Position numbers and translations under genes: made by a program. Positions 11,790 through 23,970 of a DNA stretch of 64,000 bases are shown piece after piece. Position 1 is the stretch's first letter. Each line of letters opens with the position of its first letter. The stretch is taken from contig PUFA01000007.1 of the NCBI GenBank assembly GCA_003508835.1, positions 17,321,001 to 17,385,000 of the forward strand, read 5' to 3'. The notes below the pieces were generated by a model, which ran no database searches, was not told where the DNA came from, and saw only the letters and a list, made by a program, of their open reading frames with translations. The stretch is from Eonycteris spelaea. Lineage: Eukaryota > Chordata > Mammalia > Chiroptera > Pteropodidae.

Positions 11790-13134
11790 TAGTTTGCTCT
11801 ACAACAGCTTTTATGAGTGTTATAAGCTTGGTTTGATTCTCAACTATGAGAGTGTCACTATATATCTGATAAAGTGTCTATACCATGCACAATCTGATAC
11901 ACACAATCTAAAGACTACAGAAGGGATAATTACCAGTCCTTGAACTTGGTGAGCAGCCATGTGCTTTGAACAGATCTTAACACTTACCTGGATTCAAAGC
12001 CCAGATACTTATTTCCTCCACTTTGTCTATGAAGAAGCAAAGGACATTGTGCCATATTACCTGGATCACTATCCCTAGGTAGGCAGAATGGAGAGTCAAG
12101 AATGGTCTATGCCACTGCTGAGATCTTTACAGTGACAAATTAGGTGGCATCAAAACCAGATGGAAGCATGCCCATGGCTGGTGCAGGTGACCAGGAACAT
12201 GGGTGTTCAAGACAGTTTGAAGAACTTCTATCAACAAACTTTTAGTGACCGAAGAGGATTCGTTTGGCTTTGCTTTTGTGTACTTATGTCCAGAAAGTGC
12301 TGTAAATTCCCTTTCAAAAACAGGAACCTGTTCCTAAGAGGTAAGAGGAGCAATGCAAAAATAGCAATGAATACAGCTGAAGTTGTTTCTTTGAAAAATT
12401 GATAGCCACATCTTGTGTTACTCGAGAGCCCCTGAATTTCATTTGGGGATGCACTTGAACCTCAACTTCATTCCCTGGAAGCCAGTGTCTGGAGTCCATA
12501 AGTGGGCTCATGACCCAAGCTAGTGCAGTCAGTTTAGATCTCAGGAAGGTCTCTGAGAATAGCAAGAAAAGCATAAATCTTTTTTTTTTCATGGATGGGT
12601 TAGCGAACAAAAAACAATAGTCTGAAGATGGAAATGGCCCATGGGAGAGGACTGAGTCAAGAGAATTACAGAAAACAGAGCAAATGTCCCTGTGCAATTG
12701 TTAACATCTGGATCAGACCACATCTGAACTTCATGAACTTCAGGGCTTTTCAATTGCATGTGTCAGTAAGTGTTCTCTTTCTGCTTAAGCTTGTTAGATT
12801 TTGTGCTCTTATTTTCAATCTAAGGCTTCACGCCTAATACGAAGCCTGAGAGATCAGTCTCACAAGAAAAGTCTAATATAGATGGAGGAAAATCACCTAT
12901 CCAGCATGGATGCAACAAAAGTTTATTCCAATGATCCTACCTATTCTGCTTTCCAAACTGTAGAGTTATGCCAAAAATATCAGGAACGTTACCATTTCAA
13001 ATTCAGAAACTTATCATCTAACACTCTTTTTCTTTTTTCATTAAACAATCTGCCCCAAATTATTTTTAACTTTATCTGCCTAAGGCACATGCCTAGTGAT
13101 TATTTCATAACACTATTGTAAAAAAAAAAGCCCT
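11790..13134. other. Unassigned DNA
   Basis: No repeat family or gene recognised. Open frames at 12160-12402, 12314-12697 (minus) and 12882-13121 are short, overlap on opposite strands and contain no domain. Confidence 0.5.
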
Positions 13135-13345
13135 CTTATAGTTTTACAAATAATAACTCGAATGTTTTCCATGTGCAAGCATCCTGCTAAAAAGCTTTAC
13201 ATACATTATTTCAATTATAACTCACCAGAACCTTGTACTATATTTATTCCCATGTTGCAGATGAGAAAGTTGAAATTTAAAAGAGTCAGTAAAATTGTAC
13301 AAAACCACAGATCTAAGAAGTGACACTGCTCAAGTCGATCTGGCT
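13135..13345 (-). mobile_element. MIR SINE relic
   Basis: CCATGTGCAAGCATCCTGCTAA, CTTTACATACATTATTTCAA, TTATTCCCATGTTGCAGATGAG and AAGTGACACTGCTCAAG follow the antisense MIR order. Confidence 0.7.
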
Positions 13346-13408
13346 CCTCTGTCTATGCTTATATATGTCATCAAACTTGGAGAATCACTGGGTATTCTAA
13401 ATAAGAGA

Positions 13409-13460
13409 CAGGCAAAGTGCCTGACACACAGTACTCAGCATTCAGCAGCTATTAGTAATA
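13409..13460 (+). mobile_element. MIR or L2 3' fragment
   Basis: CAAAGTGCCTGACACACAGTACTC followed by CAGCTATTAGTAATA is the sense 3' end pattern GTGCCTGGCACATAGTAGGCGCTC. Short fragment only. Confidence 0.5.
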
Positions 13461-13469
13461 TCGATGGGG

Positions 13470-15018
13470 CTATGCTTTGGGAGATAAAATCTGACTCGAA
13501 AATCTCTAGTATATGAATTTGAGTTCCTTTGTATCTCATATTACATAAAGGTCTTTGATGACTTATTTGGCCTTGAACTACCCATATCTTCTCTTTCAGG
13601 TGAGTATCTGGGCATATTTGCAGGGAAGCATAGAGATAGCTTTGATGCCAGCCATGGGAAAAAGAGAGGGCTCTTCTGAGTGTCAGCCCCACTGGCTGCC
13701 TCAAACCTATCAGTGATGCTCAAAATCCTCCGTATTTCCTCTGTACAAACACCTAGGAGATGTGCCGTGCCTCATCCCTGGCTGGACTGAAAAGCCCAGA
13801 GGCGCCTTACAATGAACAGTAGACAGAGCGAGGGGACTGGAGGCTTTAATACAGACAGAGCCTCTGTCCCTTCTTGGCTGCAGCAAACAGCAGCAGGGTT
13901 GGACCTGAAGCGATGGCGCGGTGCCGGCAAAGCACTTTGGCACATGCCAGGATATGAAAGGCTCTAATGAGACCCATTTCACAATTCACTGGCCACGTGC
14001 ATTAAGCAGGCAAAGATTTCTTCCTAACAGCCTGCGATATATCCTATGGCCCAGGTCTGTGATAGGGTCCCCCACCACCCACTAAACCAGATCTCTCACT
14101 GTCCCCTCACTTCTCTTTCTTTGGCAGTAAAATAAGCTAAACAAGAGGCAGCAGCCTAGCTTTAAAGAGACAGGAGGTATTTCCAACTGCAGATCTCTCT
14201 CAGGGTCTACAGGAACCTTCCAGAGACCTGCAATGCATGCTAATCCTTCCACTGGTTAAGAGAGTGGTCTCCTTCATAGTAAAGTCATTGTTCTTTCTAA
14301 TTGTCAGAGACTGCTGCTCTGCACTTGCCTGGAGCGATCCAATTAACATATCACCACAACACCAACCATTATAATATGTTCTGTGTCCTACCAACAAGGG
14401 AGAGCCCCAATCCTGCTTCCATCCACAGCTTCCGTCTAATTAGGTCTTTAATACGTAAACAGACAGGGGAATAAGAAACCCAAGTAGAAGGCTATATGTC
14501 ACACTCACTTTCTGCCTAAAAGCGATCTAGTGGAGTTGGAATATTTTTGTTTTTAATGGGGAACAAGTTGAGCAAGTGAGAACAAAAGAAAGGACAGAGG
14601 AAGAAGAAAAGGATAGGGAGATAAGGACTAAGGACTGAGAGAGATAGAGAAGGTGGAAGGGAGGGTGAGAAAGGAGAGGGAAAAGCTGCTGGTTGCTTTG
14701 GGGAATTGAAAAACATGTAACTTCTGCTGGAAACTATCGCCATGGTAACGTTCAAACAATACAGAGGAAGCCTTCATAGTTCCAGTCTTGCCTTCCTGAA
14801 CACCACTGTGTAGATGTTAACTCTTTTAGGGTGGCTTCTGACTTTCAGCCTTTTTAGTTAGAAGAAATTGGAGTCCCCTGGATCACTTCCAGTAATGCAT
14901 TTAAATTAATTCAGCCACATACAAACTCTGGTTTCTGCAGAGGTAATTCTCACTAGAGACCCTTTAACTACGCTATCAGTATTTTCCCTGCCCAGATTAG
15001 AACAGCCAAGTTCATATC

Positions 15019-15024
<6 letters not shown>
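13470..15024. other. Unassigned DNA with a slightly GC-richer patch
   Basis: The patch 13,690-13,980 has higher GC and several CpGs, for example GCGATGGCGCGGTGCC near 13,910, unlike its surroundings. Overlapping short open frames occur there, but none has a recognisable product. A purine-rich tract fills 14,580-14,690. Confidence 0.4.
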
Positions 15025-15089
<65 letters not shown>

Positions 15090-15127
15090 ACACACACACA
15101 CACACACACTCTGTCTGTCTCTCTCTC
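15025..15127. repeat. Compound (TC)n(AC)n microsatellite
   Basis: About 23 TC units are followed by (AC)n with a single interruption, then CTGTCTGT and more CT units. The long homopyrimidine stretch has mirror symmetry compatible with triplex (H-DNA) formation. Confidence 0.95.
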
Positions 15128-15334
15128 AGCACACTCTAAGGTCTGGCTCAGATTCAACTGTAAGCCATTCAAGAGAAGCACATCTTTACATTTTCAAATG
15201 TCATGTACCCTTTTTAAAAAACCCATATTTTAGTTACTGAACTTTCCACAGTCATTATCAAGTCATTGGTTCAAAGAATACATGTCTATTGTCCTGAAAA
15301 TGAGTTCCTAAGTGTAATGTTTCTAGGCTAAAAA

Positions 15335-15350
15335 CAACAACAACAACAAA
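15335..15350. repeat. (CAA)n short simple repeat
   Basis: About five AAC units in a short run. Confidence 0.75.
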
Positions 15351-15895
15351 GATTAGCTCTATCAACAATATAACAATAGGATATCTATTAAATCATTACA
15401 AATCGATTAGTCAACTTGTTCTGGGATCACATTTAAAATAACAAATGATTTTAATAATTACTAGACCTTATTAGTCATCATAAGATAAAAGAGTTTACTT
15501 TTTTTTTTTAATCTATGATACCTAGCCCCCCTTGTAGATACCTATCTGGACAACGAGTAAAGCATATAATCAAAGAGCTAAATTCTCTTACATTCCCTAT
15601 GGTGACTTGGTCTAAGCTGCTAGGATGAAACAAATGACTCCCTTCCAAGAAAACAGTGTTGTCTCGGCAGTTTGCACTTTGTCAAGAACCAGAGACCACA
15701 CTTAGCACTGGCTCTTCTAAATAAGGCTTCCCTTGCATACCTCCCCAATTCCTGATACTTTATGACAAGGGATGTAGTAATTAGGGAATATTGCAATGGA
15801 CATTCTGAGACCAAAACATTGACAGGATTTAAAGAGAGAGCTAGATAGTAAAATCACTGTGAAGCATTACTATTAATGCTCTCTCATTTACTACT

Positions 15896-15924
15896 ATTAC
15901 TATTATTAGATTAATAATAGTAAT
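15896..15924. repeat. Perfect 13-bp hairpin
   Basis: ATTACTATTATTA and TAATAATAGTAAT are perfect reverse complements separated by GAT. It is AT-rich and could be a slipped simple-sequence product. No T tract or transcript context suggests a terminator role. Confidence 0.75.
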
Positions 15925-16779
15925 CTCTAAACTGGAAAGAAATTATCAAAATTAGAAGAAAAACTTTAAGGGAAAAGAAAAAGGAAAACAAGTGTTCCAA
16001 TTCAACGTATTCAAGGCATTTATATTCAAAGGCTAAAGAACAAAATTAGACCATGATTGAATAGTACGTTGCCATTTTGCACTTTCTTTCATTTAATCCA
16101 ATCTCTTCTGCTGCGTCTTATGAGAGAAGGGAGGAAGCATCCTTCTGAAGCATGAAGCCATAGCATCTCTTGAGAATGTATACACAGCTCCATAAAACCA
16201 GGTGTTAACATATGGTAAAAAGTGGCTTCAGCTTACCAAATACTTCATTGCAGACAATTTTACTAAGGAGATCTTTTTTATTCTCCCATTACATCATTCC
16301 ATATTTGGGCATAACTCAATCTTAAAAGTTATAGTCTCTTCCCAATAGTCATTCATGAGTAGGAATATAACTATGCGGCTTGTGCAATGTAAAACTCCAA
16401 TGGGCTTCATTTTTTCTGAACAATATTTTTGTGAACAATACCACCAAGGAGTGTGCACTGCAAAACCTTTAGTGAGCCATTAGCAGCTATGAATTAGAGC
16501 ATTAACTTAGCATTAAAATGTATTCTATAAATATAGAGCTATTATGAATATTTCAAAAAGTCAACTAGAAATCATGCAAATTCCCATACATACAATTGCA
16601 TAAAGTAATTAAAACATCTTTCCTTTTGGCTCAATTTTTATCAACTCAAGTCAGCAATGTTCTTCTAGTGTATTTCAAGAATGATGACTGGCAGGCATGT
16701 GTTTTTGATTAGGAAAAATGGAGAAACAAATTGCAATGTTTTCATTGGGCAAAAAAGTTGTGAAACATGAGTTCTACAG
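15925..16779. other. Unassigned AT-rich DNA
   Basis: No gene or nameable repeat is visible. Confidence 0.55.
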
Positions 16780-17090
16780 AAAAAATAATAACCATGTATT
16801 GGTTCTACCAAAATATATTGAAATTCCTCTTAGCTATGTTAAATGTGGGAGATGACAAGGTGAATAAGATGAGGACCATATCCTACAAGATGTCACAATC
16901 TAGTGGGTTTTGGCCAAGTAAGTATACATGTTATAACAGTGAGAAGAGCTATCACAGATATATGAACAAAATGTTGGTATACAGAGGACAGAGAGACTTA
17001 GTGGGTCAAGGGGAGCTGGGAGATTTTCCTAGAGGAGGTAATTTGCTCTGACGTTTGATGTATGAAGAGTATGTCCTAGACAAATAGAGT
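16780..17090 (-). mobile_element. L2-like LINE relic
   Basis: GGGAGATGACAAGGTGAATAAG, then CCTACAAGATGTCACAATCTAGTGGG, TTATAACAGTGAGAAGAGCTAT and GATTTTCCTAGAGGAGGTAA follow the layout of the antisense L2 3' region. The 94-codon open frame here (16767-17051) is therefore not a gene. Confidence 0.6.
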
Positions 17091-17870
17091 AGCTCCTATG
17101 AATGCACCAAAAGTAGCCTGGTATGCCTCCAGAGGAATAAAATATTCAGCATGTCAGATAGACAAGAGAAGACATGAATAGGCTGGCCAGATTCTTCAAG
17201 AGAAGAATCTGGATTTTATTCTATAAACATATTTATAGATGATATAGATGGGGCTTTTTAGCTTCATATCTTAGGATGGTTCTTCTGAGGGAAAAATAAA
17301 TAAGGGACTGCACTGAAAAAAAAGTAGGTGTCATCGGAAGGACTAGAAAGTTAGATATCTAGGAGAGAAATGGTGGAATCTGGACTGAGGGATAAAAAAT
17401 CTTGAGTTTAAGATAGTGAATAAATTTGAAAAGTGGTTGGATATGAGGAAGGTTAAAGAGAGATTGTTATCATTGAAACAAGATATATATCTTCCTGGAG
17501 GGAAAATAATCAGTTACACTTGTATTAAGTGTGTAACAACTACTAGGTAAGGAAGTGAGATCTTGCTGGAGATGGACATTTAGGAGTGAGTCTTCAGTAT
17601 ACACAAGATGGCTGAGGCCAAGGATTTGAGTGTCATCTTTCTCAACAGGTCCAGCTGACATCTCTCAGGGATGCAGAGAGACCAGGACTACAGCAGATTC
17701 ATGGGAACGCCCTCTAAGGGAGTAGGAGGAGGATGAAGAGAAATAAATACAGGAAGCAGTAGCAAGCAGTACCCCAAGTCCTTGAAAGAATTTAGGAAAG
17801 CCAGCAGTAGCAAGGGTTGAGTGCCACAGAGAGATCAAACATGACATGAACTGAGATCAAATCTGTCGGG
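17091..17870. mobile_element. Probable ancient mammal-wide repeat
   Basis: The text continues with blocks such as GAATCTGGATTTTATTCTATA, CTGGAGATGGACATTTAGGAGT and CCACAGAGAGATCAAACATGA. These recall a long repeat seen often next to antisense L2 in mammals (TTGGACTTTATCCTG, GGAGATAGACATTTGGGAGTC, GAGAGGTCAAGTAAGATGA). I cannot name the family with certainty. Confidence 0.45.
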
Positions 17871-18279
17871 CTGGCAGGATATTGTAATTAAACTCCAAAC
17901 TTATTACAATTCTGAGTTTCCAGATAATCTCATAGTATTTTGCAAAGCCTTCTGTTCATTAGTTACATTGAGTGAGTTAGTACAGTTTTTCCTAAGTCTT
18001 TCTTAGAAGTTGTCCCTTCCTCACTTATAGGTACATTTGTCTATTACTGAAGACAGGCAAAAATATGCAAGGTATATGTGACCTAAGCACCTGGTTACAA
18101 ACTCTGTTTCAGGAAACGGGAAAGGGAGCCTGCCGACATCTCAACGCCAATTAAAATATTCAGACCGAGTGCCAAGTTAGATGACAGCGAGCGCCATATT
18201 TATTTGCTACCAAACAACAAGTTTGAATTTACTAATTCTGACAACATTTCTAAAGTCATAAAAAATGTCGTTTCTACTT

Positions 18280-18442
18280 GCAGGTCCACCACTTAGTTGC
18301 TGTATAACCTTAGACAAGTACTTAGCCTCTTTGTGTTTCAGTTCTGCAAGTGAGAATTAAGGAGAAAAAATATGTGTGCTATTTTCGACACAGTGCCTGG
18401 TGCATAGCAAATGCTCAATAAATGGTAGCCACTATTACTATT
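18280..18442 (+). mobile_element. MIR SINE relic
   Basis: CCACCACTTAGTTGCTGTATAACC, AGACAAGTACTTAGCCTC, ACAGTGCCTGGTGCATAGCAA and ATGCTCAATAAATGGTAG are the sense MIR landmarks in order. The tRNA-related head is missing. Confidence 0.85.
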
Positions 18443-18749
18443 AAGAAATAATACCCATAATCTCTGTTAAGTTTGAAAGCTTCTATAAGCATAGAAAACT
18501 GCTATTGGTTTATGTCAAAGTTGAAATAAAAGTTGATTAACCTTACATAAGTTTTTCATCTTTTTCATACTTCCTTATAAATCTGATCAACATTGGAAAA
18601 AATTATTAAAATGGTATTACCAACTTTGATAGCTAAATTGGAAAACGATTTTCATTTACATACTCAATAACTGTAAAACATAAAACACACAGACTTCCAG
18701 TTAAATGTTCCCGTTTCTATGGAAAATAACCAAAGATTTCAATTAAAAG

Positions 18750-18960
18750 AAAGTAAGCTAGCATTTATTGTGTATTGATTATGTGCCAAAAACTTAGATG
18801 TGTTCATGCTCCCAAAATAACTGCAAGAAAAATGATCTTCATTTTTATCGCTGAGGAAACTAAGGCACAGCAAGGTTGATCGGCCCACTTAGGATTTCCC
18901 GGCCAACAGGTGTAAAACAAAGTTGGAATCTATTTGTCAATTCCAAATCTCATTGTATTT
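18750..18960 (-). mobile_element. MIR SINE relic
   Basis: GCATTTATTGTGTATTGATTATGTGCC, then GAGGAAACTAAGGCACAGCAAGG and CAGGTGTAAAACAAAGTTGGAATC, match antisense MIR. Confidence 0.8.
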
Positions 18961-19194
18961 CCCCTACAAACCCTCAAGAGTAAAAAGATTTCTTTCATCT
19001 TTTTACTCTATAATCAGCCCTTATAATACCAATTCTACCTTTAAGAATCTATACTGTTCCCCTCCACATTTTAATAACTAGTATCCTGATAACGAGGATT
19101 TTATATTTTTAATTCCTAGGAATCCTGAATTCCTAGGTAGTCAATTATGAATGCAGAATCCTAAAATCTTAGCTCATGAAAGATCTTAGTTTTT

Positions 19195-19300
19195 ACTTTT
19201 ATTTAACAGAGAAGACCAAGCTAAAAGAGGCGAGGTGACTTGTACAGATTGTTACAGTTCATTATTGACAGCACTGAGAATAAGAATACACTGCATCACC
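19195..19300 (-). mobile_element. Possible MIR fragment
   Basis: TTATTTAACAGAGAAGACCAAG and AGGCGAGGTGACTTGTACAG resemble the antisense MIR core, with strong divergence. Confidence 0.4.
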
Positions 19301-19504
19301 TAATTTTCAGATCTCAGCTTTTCCTATATAAGGAAACCACTTAATAGTGCTAAATATCTGTGTGCGTGAAATGTCATATTTGTGTACACTCACATATATA
19401 CACACACGTAGAGTCAATACACTCATTGGTATTTCTAATTAAGCTACTATAAGTTGCATAGGTAGGTACCTGCATTTGAGTCCTCAGGAGGAAATATCTG
19501 TTAA

Positions 19505-19615
19505 AGTAAGTTCAGTTAGTCAGTCAAGGAATGTTTACTGCATGCACGCTATTTGTCATGCTGAGGGCATGACAGAGAACAAATAAAATCCTTGCCTTCA
19601 GAGAGTGTTACAAGC
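19505..19615 (-). mobile_element. L2 LINE 3' end relic
   Basis: GTCAAGGAATGTTTACTGCATGC, CATGACAGAGAACAAATAAAATCC and TTGCCTTCAGAGAGTGTTACA match the antisense L2 tail (AACAAATATTTATTGAGC, AACAAAACAGACAAAATCC, TGCCCTCATGGAGCTTACA). Confidence 0.7.
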
Positions 19616-20064
19616 GCACTGTCTCAACCACAAGATCTGTCCAACCAAATTTCAACTGTCAAATTTACATTTCTCTAGATAAATCATTTTAAAGGAGGAT
19701 TCACCAGATTCCTGATCCCTCTGGAGAGTTTTCCAAGACACCATTTACAAATCATTATTTTTTTATGCCTGTATTATAAAATATTTGGCAATCTAATGAA
19801 ACTTTACATGGACACAGTATATTTTCCACAATCCACGAAGTGTTTTTCTGAGGGAATACCATTCACTAACGTACTTCCAAATAGTTTTAAAAGTGTAGGA
19901 CCTTACTGAAAATGGTTGCAACTATTTGTGCTACTCCAATGTTAATCTTGTCTATATACTTCTTTTTTACTCTCTACAGACATAAATTTAGACTAACAGC
20001 TTCCTTTAAAAAAGGCCAGACCTATTTTTGCAAACTGCATTACCTAAACTAAATTCAGAGATGC

Positions 20065-20290
20065 TCAATTTAAATGTGCATTTATTGAATGCCTGCTGTG
20101 CATGACATATGCAATCTGATTTTATCTTCACGGCAGTCAGTTCCATATGGATGTTATAACCTCTATCTTACAGATAAGCAAACAGGCTCAGAGAGATTAA
20201 ATGGTGCATGTAACACACGTGACCCAGTGGGAAACTGAGTATTTAAACTCACTTAGGATGTCAGAGTTCAAGTTTACCGAATTTTTCAGT
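20065..20290 (-). mobile_element. MIR SINE relic
   Basis: GCATTTATTGAATGCCTGCTGTGC, ATCTTACAGATAAGCAAACAGG, CTCAGAGAGATTAAATGG and GTGACCCAGTGGGAAACTGAG follow antisense MIR closely. Confidence 0.85.
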
Positions 20291-21284
20291 CACCTTTACG
20301 AAGCACACAAAAAAGTAAAATCTATCGAATGGTAAGAATTCCCATAGATGATCTCTTCTTAAGATCAGTGAAGATGGTTAACTTCAGGATGCTTCTTTAA
20401 AACCGACACAGATTTCAAATTGACTTCTGAATTGAAAAGCAGTATAAAAATCCAATGGACAACTCCTCATCCTGACCGTTCTGTTACAACTTACGGACAT
20501 GACATCAAGAATATCAATCATTACAACAATAGGACTCTTTCCCCCAGGTCTCCGGGAGCATATTGAGGAAATGAACAGAACACCGGGCTGCTGTTGTAGA
20601 GGATGAAATTATGAGCAAAGACCATGACTGGCTGCCTCAGGAAACCACTAGTGAGTTGTTGGAACGTTTGAACACGCAAACAGGAAGACAAGTCTACATA
20701 AACTCTTGATCCATACACTTCATCAAGCCTTTATCCTACCACAAAGTGAAGATGTTTAACACAGGATTCGTTATAGCTCTGAATCCAAATTGTGAATTTG
20801 GCCTTCAGATTAGTAATGGAATTTTATGCTATCTAATTTAATTTATATTATTGCCTAAGATCTGCCTTTATTTTGTGCATTTCAGGTCCAGACAATGTAA
20901 TAAGCAGCTACAATTACGCATTTAATAGACCAGATCTATCTTTGCAACTTTTAGACCAAATAATAGCAACACAATAGCATTATTTCCTCCCTAAAATCTC
21001 ATTTAAGTATTATTTTTGCTGAGATCACTTTTCTACACTTTAAAAAGGAAAATCTTGATTTTTGGTTTCCAGCTGGAAGCAGCATTTCATATCTAAAATG
21101 ATCCGCTGCAGCCAATCTGTACTGTTAAGAACTCAAAAGAAGAATCTGGCAAGTACTGTTAGGTCAGTGCACATTCCCTAGTTTTCAAGTGTAGCCATGA
21201 GAACCAGTAGAGTGCTTGGCCAGCCTGCATTCATTCCCAGGAAGTTAATCCAAATTAATCCTAGAACGACCATAACAAACAGCC

Positions 21285-21465
21285 CTCTTTAGAGGGCCTA
21301 TTATGCCTGGGGCTTTGCATAACATTACTTTTAATTCACAAAACAATTCTAATTAGTTGAATTCTAATTTCTTGGCATTATCATTCCCATCCTGCAGTTG
21401 TGAACACAGAGGGCTAGGGAAATGAAAGGTGTGGCCCAAAGGGTGGAGCTATTAAATCAGAGGAG
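21285..21465 (-). mobile_element. MIR SINE relic
   Basis: GGCCTATTATGCCTGGGGCTTTGCATAA, CATTATCATTCCCATCCTGCAG and GGGCTAGGGAAATGAAAGG match the antisense MIR order. It is the last clear repeat before the repeat-poor island. Confidence 0.65.
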
Positions 21466-23769
21466 AAAGATAAATGAAAAGGGAACTTTGAAACTCGCAC
21501 ATCCAAGCAGTTTTCGGGCCTGTGGTTCTAAGCAGAATCCCGGTACCCAACTACCTACTCACAAATGTCATTCAGTAGGCACCAACTTCGGCTCTGAAAT
21601 AAACTCATGAGGTAAGTTTTCAGGTCTCTCATGGCCATAAATCTCTCATCAGTGAAAGATTTATTTTATAGGGGTGATAACAGGCATTGTGAACAAGCTA
21701 CCTAAATGCAGAGCCAACTCGGACTGCCAAACCGAAGAAGCTAAATCCCAAGCTGGGCAATGTGTCCCTGACTGTAGAGCTGAGTGAATGAGTGATTCAC
21801 CAGCAAAAAAACGATGATATCCTTGGATGTTCCATCATCTCCAGATTTGAGGAACACGCTTAAGTGGAGGTGGGTGGGAGGAAACATTTCTGCCCACAAA
21901 TTTTAAATCGTTCTCTCTGCTCCCCACCTCCTACCCCCCTCATTCAGAAAAGTTTGCACGTGGGAGTGAATGCGGAGGGTAAAGAGAAGGGGATGACAAT
22001 GTGAAGGCAGGAATATACTTGAGGTCTAACTGGAGTAGCAGTGAAGAAATTCTGATGTTAAAAAAAAAAAAAAGGAAAAAACCCTCCTCTGATTGGCAGA
22101 GCCAAACTGATTGCAAAGTTGGGTTTCCCACTTGACGCCCAGAACTGAACTGCACAGTGAAAACGTCAAAGTACTTTTCCCCCCATTTTTCCCCCTTTTG
22201 TCAGCTGTGCTAAGTTACAACTGAGCAGAAACTTGAGATAATCTGAATCTATGACCATAAGTGGTAACTTAACTGAGGTCATGTAAAAAACAAAACAAAC
22301 AAACAAAACTGCAAGGAATGATAAAGTATGCAGCAGCCTACAGAGCAATCAAGGGGTGGGGGGTGCTGCATGATTATTTTCATGGGTTGGTAAATTTATT
22401 GCCTGATCTGTGTCCCAACAGGAAACATGTGCCCAGAAAAATAAATTAGAGAAGTGCTCAGCTGTAGGCTAGTTTAGTTAAGGAGTAATGAAAAGGATAA
22501 GAACAGATGATGTGAGTGAAGAACAGGCTCAGATGCTTTTAGCAACGTGTCTCTGGTTTCTATTATCACCTCTCTAATATAAATCTAACTCCATGGCTCT
22601 TTAATGACTCTCTAGGGACCACCGCTCACCGGATTAAATGTGCCCAGCACCAAAATGAGACCCAGGAGACTACTGACTTTCATCTCCTTCAGGATATGCC
22701 AGAGTTATAGATCTTATATTATTATTTTTTAATAGTATTAAAGCTAGAGTTATCTGAGCTCTGCCATTAAAAAAAAAACAAAAAAGAAAACTCGAAACGG
22801 ATATGAGTGTTTGTTAGGGATGGGCTAGCCTTGAGGTCCAGCATGATAAGAGTTATTTCAATCCCTCGGGAAAGGCACTTTCCTGGACCCTTCTAGATAA
22901 AAATGGCAGCTGTGGGGACAGAAGTAGCCATGCCATGTATGGCTGATTCCCATCCAGTTTGGATTATGAATTGATTCTGTCTGCTGTTCTGAGGCTTGTG
23001 TGAGTTACCTGTCTCATATGGTTTGGCCATTAACCAAGGAGTTATAGCTTCTCTAGGCCACAGTTCTTTTTTTTATTGGCATGACATCTCTGAAGAGTCT
23101 TTTGGCTCTAAAGTTATATGAGTCTATGGTTCTGACAGAAGGCCCCAGAGAGGAATAAAGAAGGGTGAAGAGGAAGAGTTCTATTTAAAAAATAGGTTAA
23201 AATTAAGAAGGAAAAGTGAAAGAAAAGAAAGGAAAATAAAAAGAAGAAAAGGCCAGCTTCATGGCCCTGGCAGCTATAGGAAGGAGGTGGAAAGAGGGGT
23301 GATCCTACAGGCCCTCAGGCTCTCTAAGGATTTTCACCCTCCTTTTATTTTTCTTCATTGACCTCTTTCTCCCAAGGCAAAGCTGGCACATAAGAAGTAC
23401 TGGAGCTCAACACACAGACCATTTCTTTAGCTCCTTTATCTAAGTTACCACAGGATACTAGATTTCTGCCTTTTACTCAAGAGCCCTGTCCTGGTGATCC
23501 TGAGAAGGTTTCTGCAAAATGCAAGCCTTCCTCAATGCAGTAAGCCTTTCTGTTATCCAAAGAAGTAGTTAGTTAGGAAGCAATGGGGTTGAAGATAAGT
23601 AGGTCCTCCTCCTCTGGTTCTTAGCATTGGCAAGAATCTAGGCAATCCGAAGACCACATTTGAGCATGTGTATGCAAGAGATCTGGGGAAAGTGCAGCCA
23701 CCTCTCTCCACCACTCCTCCCCCATACCCACGCTCCCTCCCTCTATCCGCCCACCAGCCAGAAGCCAAC

Positions 23770-23970
23770 CTTCAACTGCTGGGTTTATTATCATATTTTC
23801 ATGTTAATACATCCCGGTGATCTGCAGTGTCAGATTGAATAATGAAATTTAAATTGGGCCCCTTTGATTTCCAATGGCTCAACATTTATACATCCAACTC
23901 CTGGGCTGCTATGCAACTTAAATGCATTCTAGAGTGTCAATCACACAACACAAGCACCCCACACTGCAGC
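23770..23970. promoter_or_regulatory. Candidate conserved noncoding element
   Basis: The stretch is non-repetitive, of balanced composition and dense in homeodomain-like cores. It holds TTAATACATC, a GATTGAATAATGAAATTTAAATT block, CCTTTGATTT (a TCF/SOX-like core) and ACTTAAATGCATTC (an octamer/POU-like ATGCAT). It lies about 1.3 kb before the CpG-rich segment. Selection cannot be tested from one sequence, so this is only a candidate enhancer. Confidence 0.25.

Noticed and set aside
15896..15924. Hairpin as transcription terminator
   Set aside because: AT-only stem in nuclear mammalian DNA; intrinsic terminators do not apply and no transcript is near.
19100..19140. Palindromic CCTAGGAATCC...GAATTCCTAGG
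   Set aside because: Short and local with imperfect symmetry; expected by chance in a window of this length.
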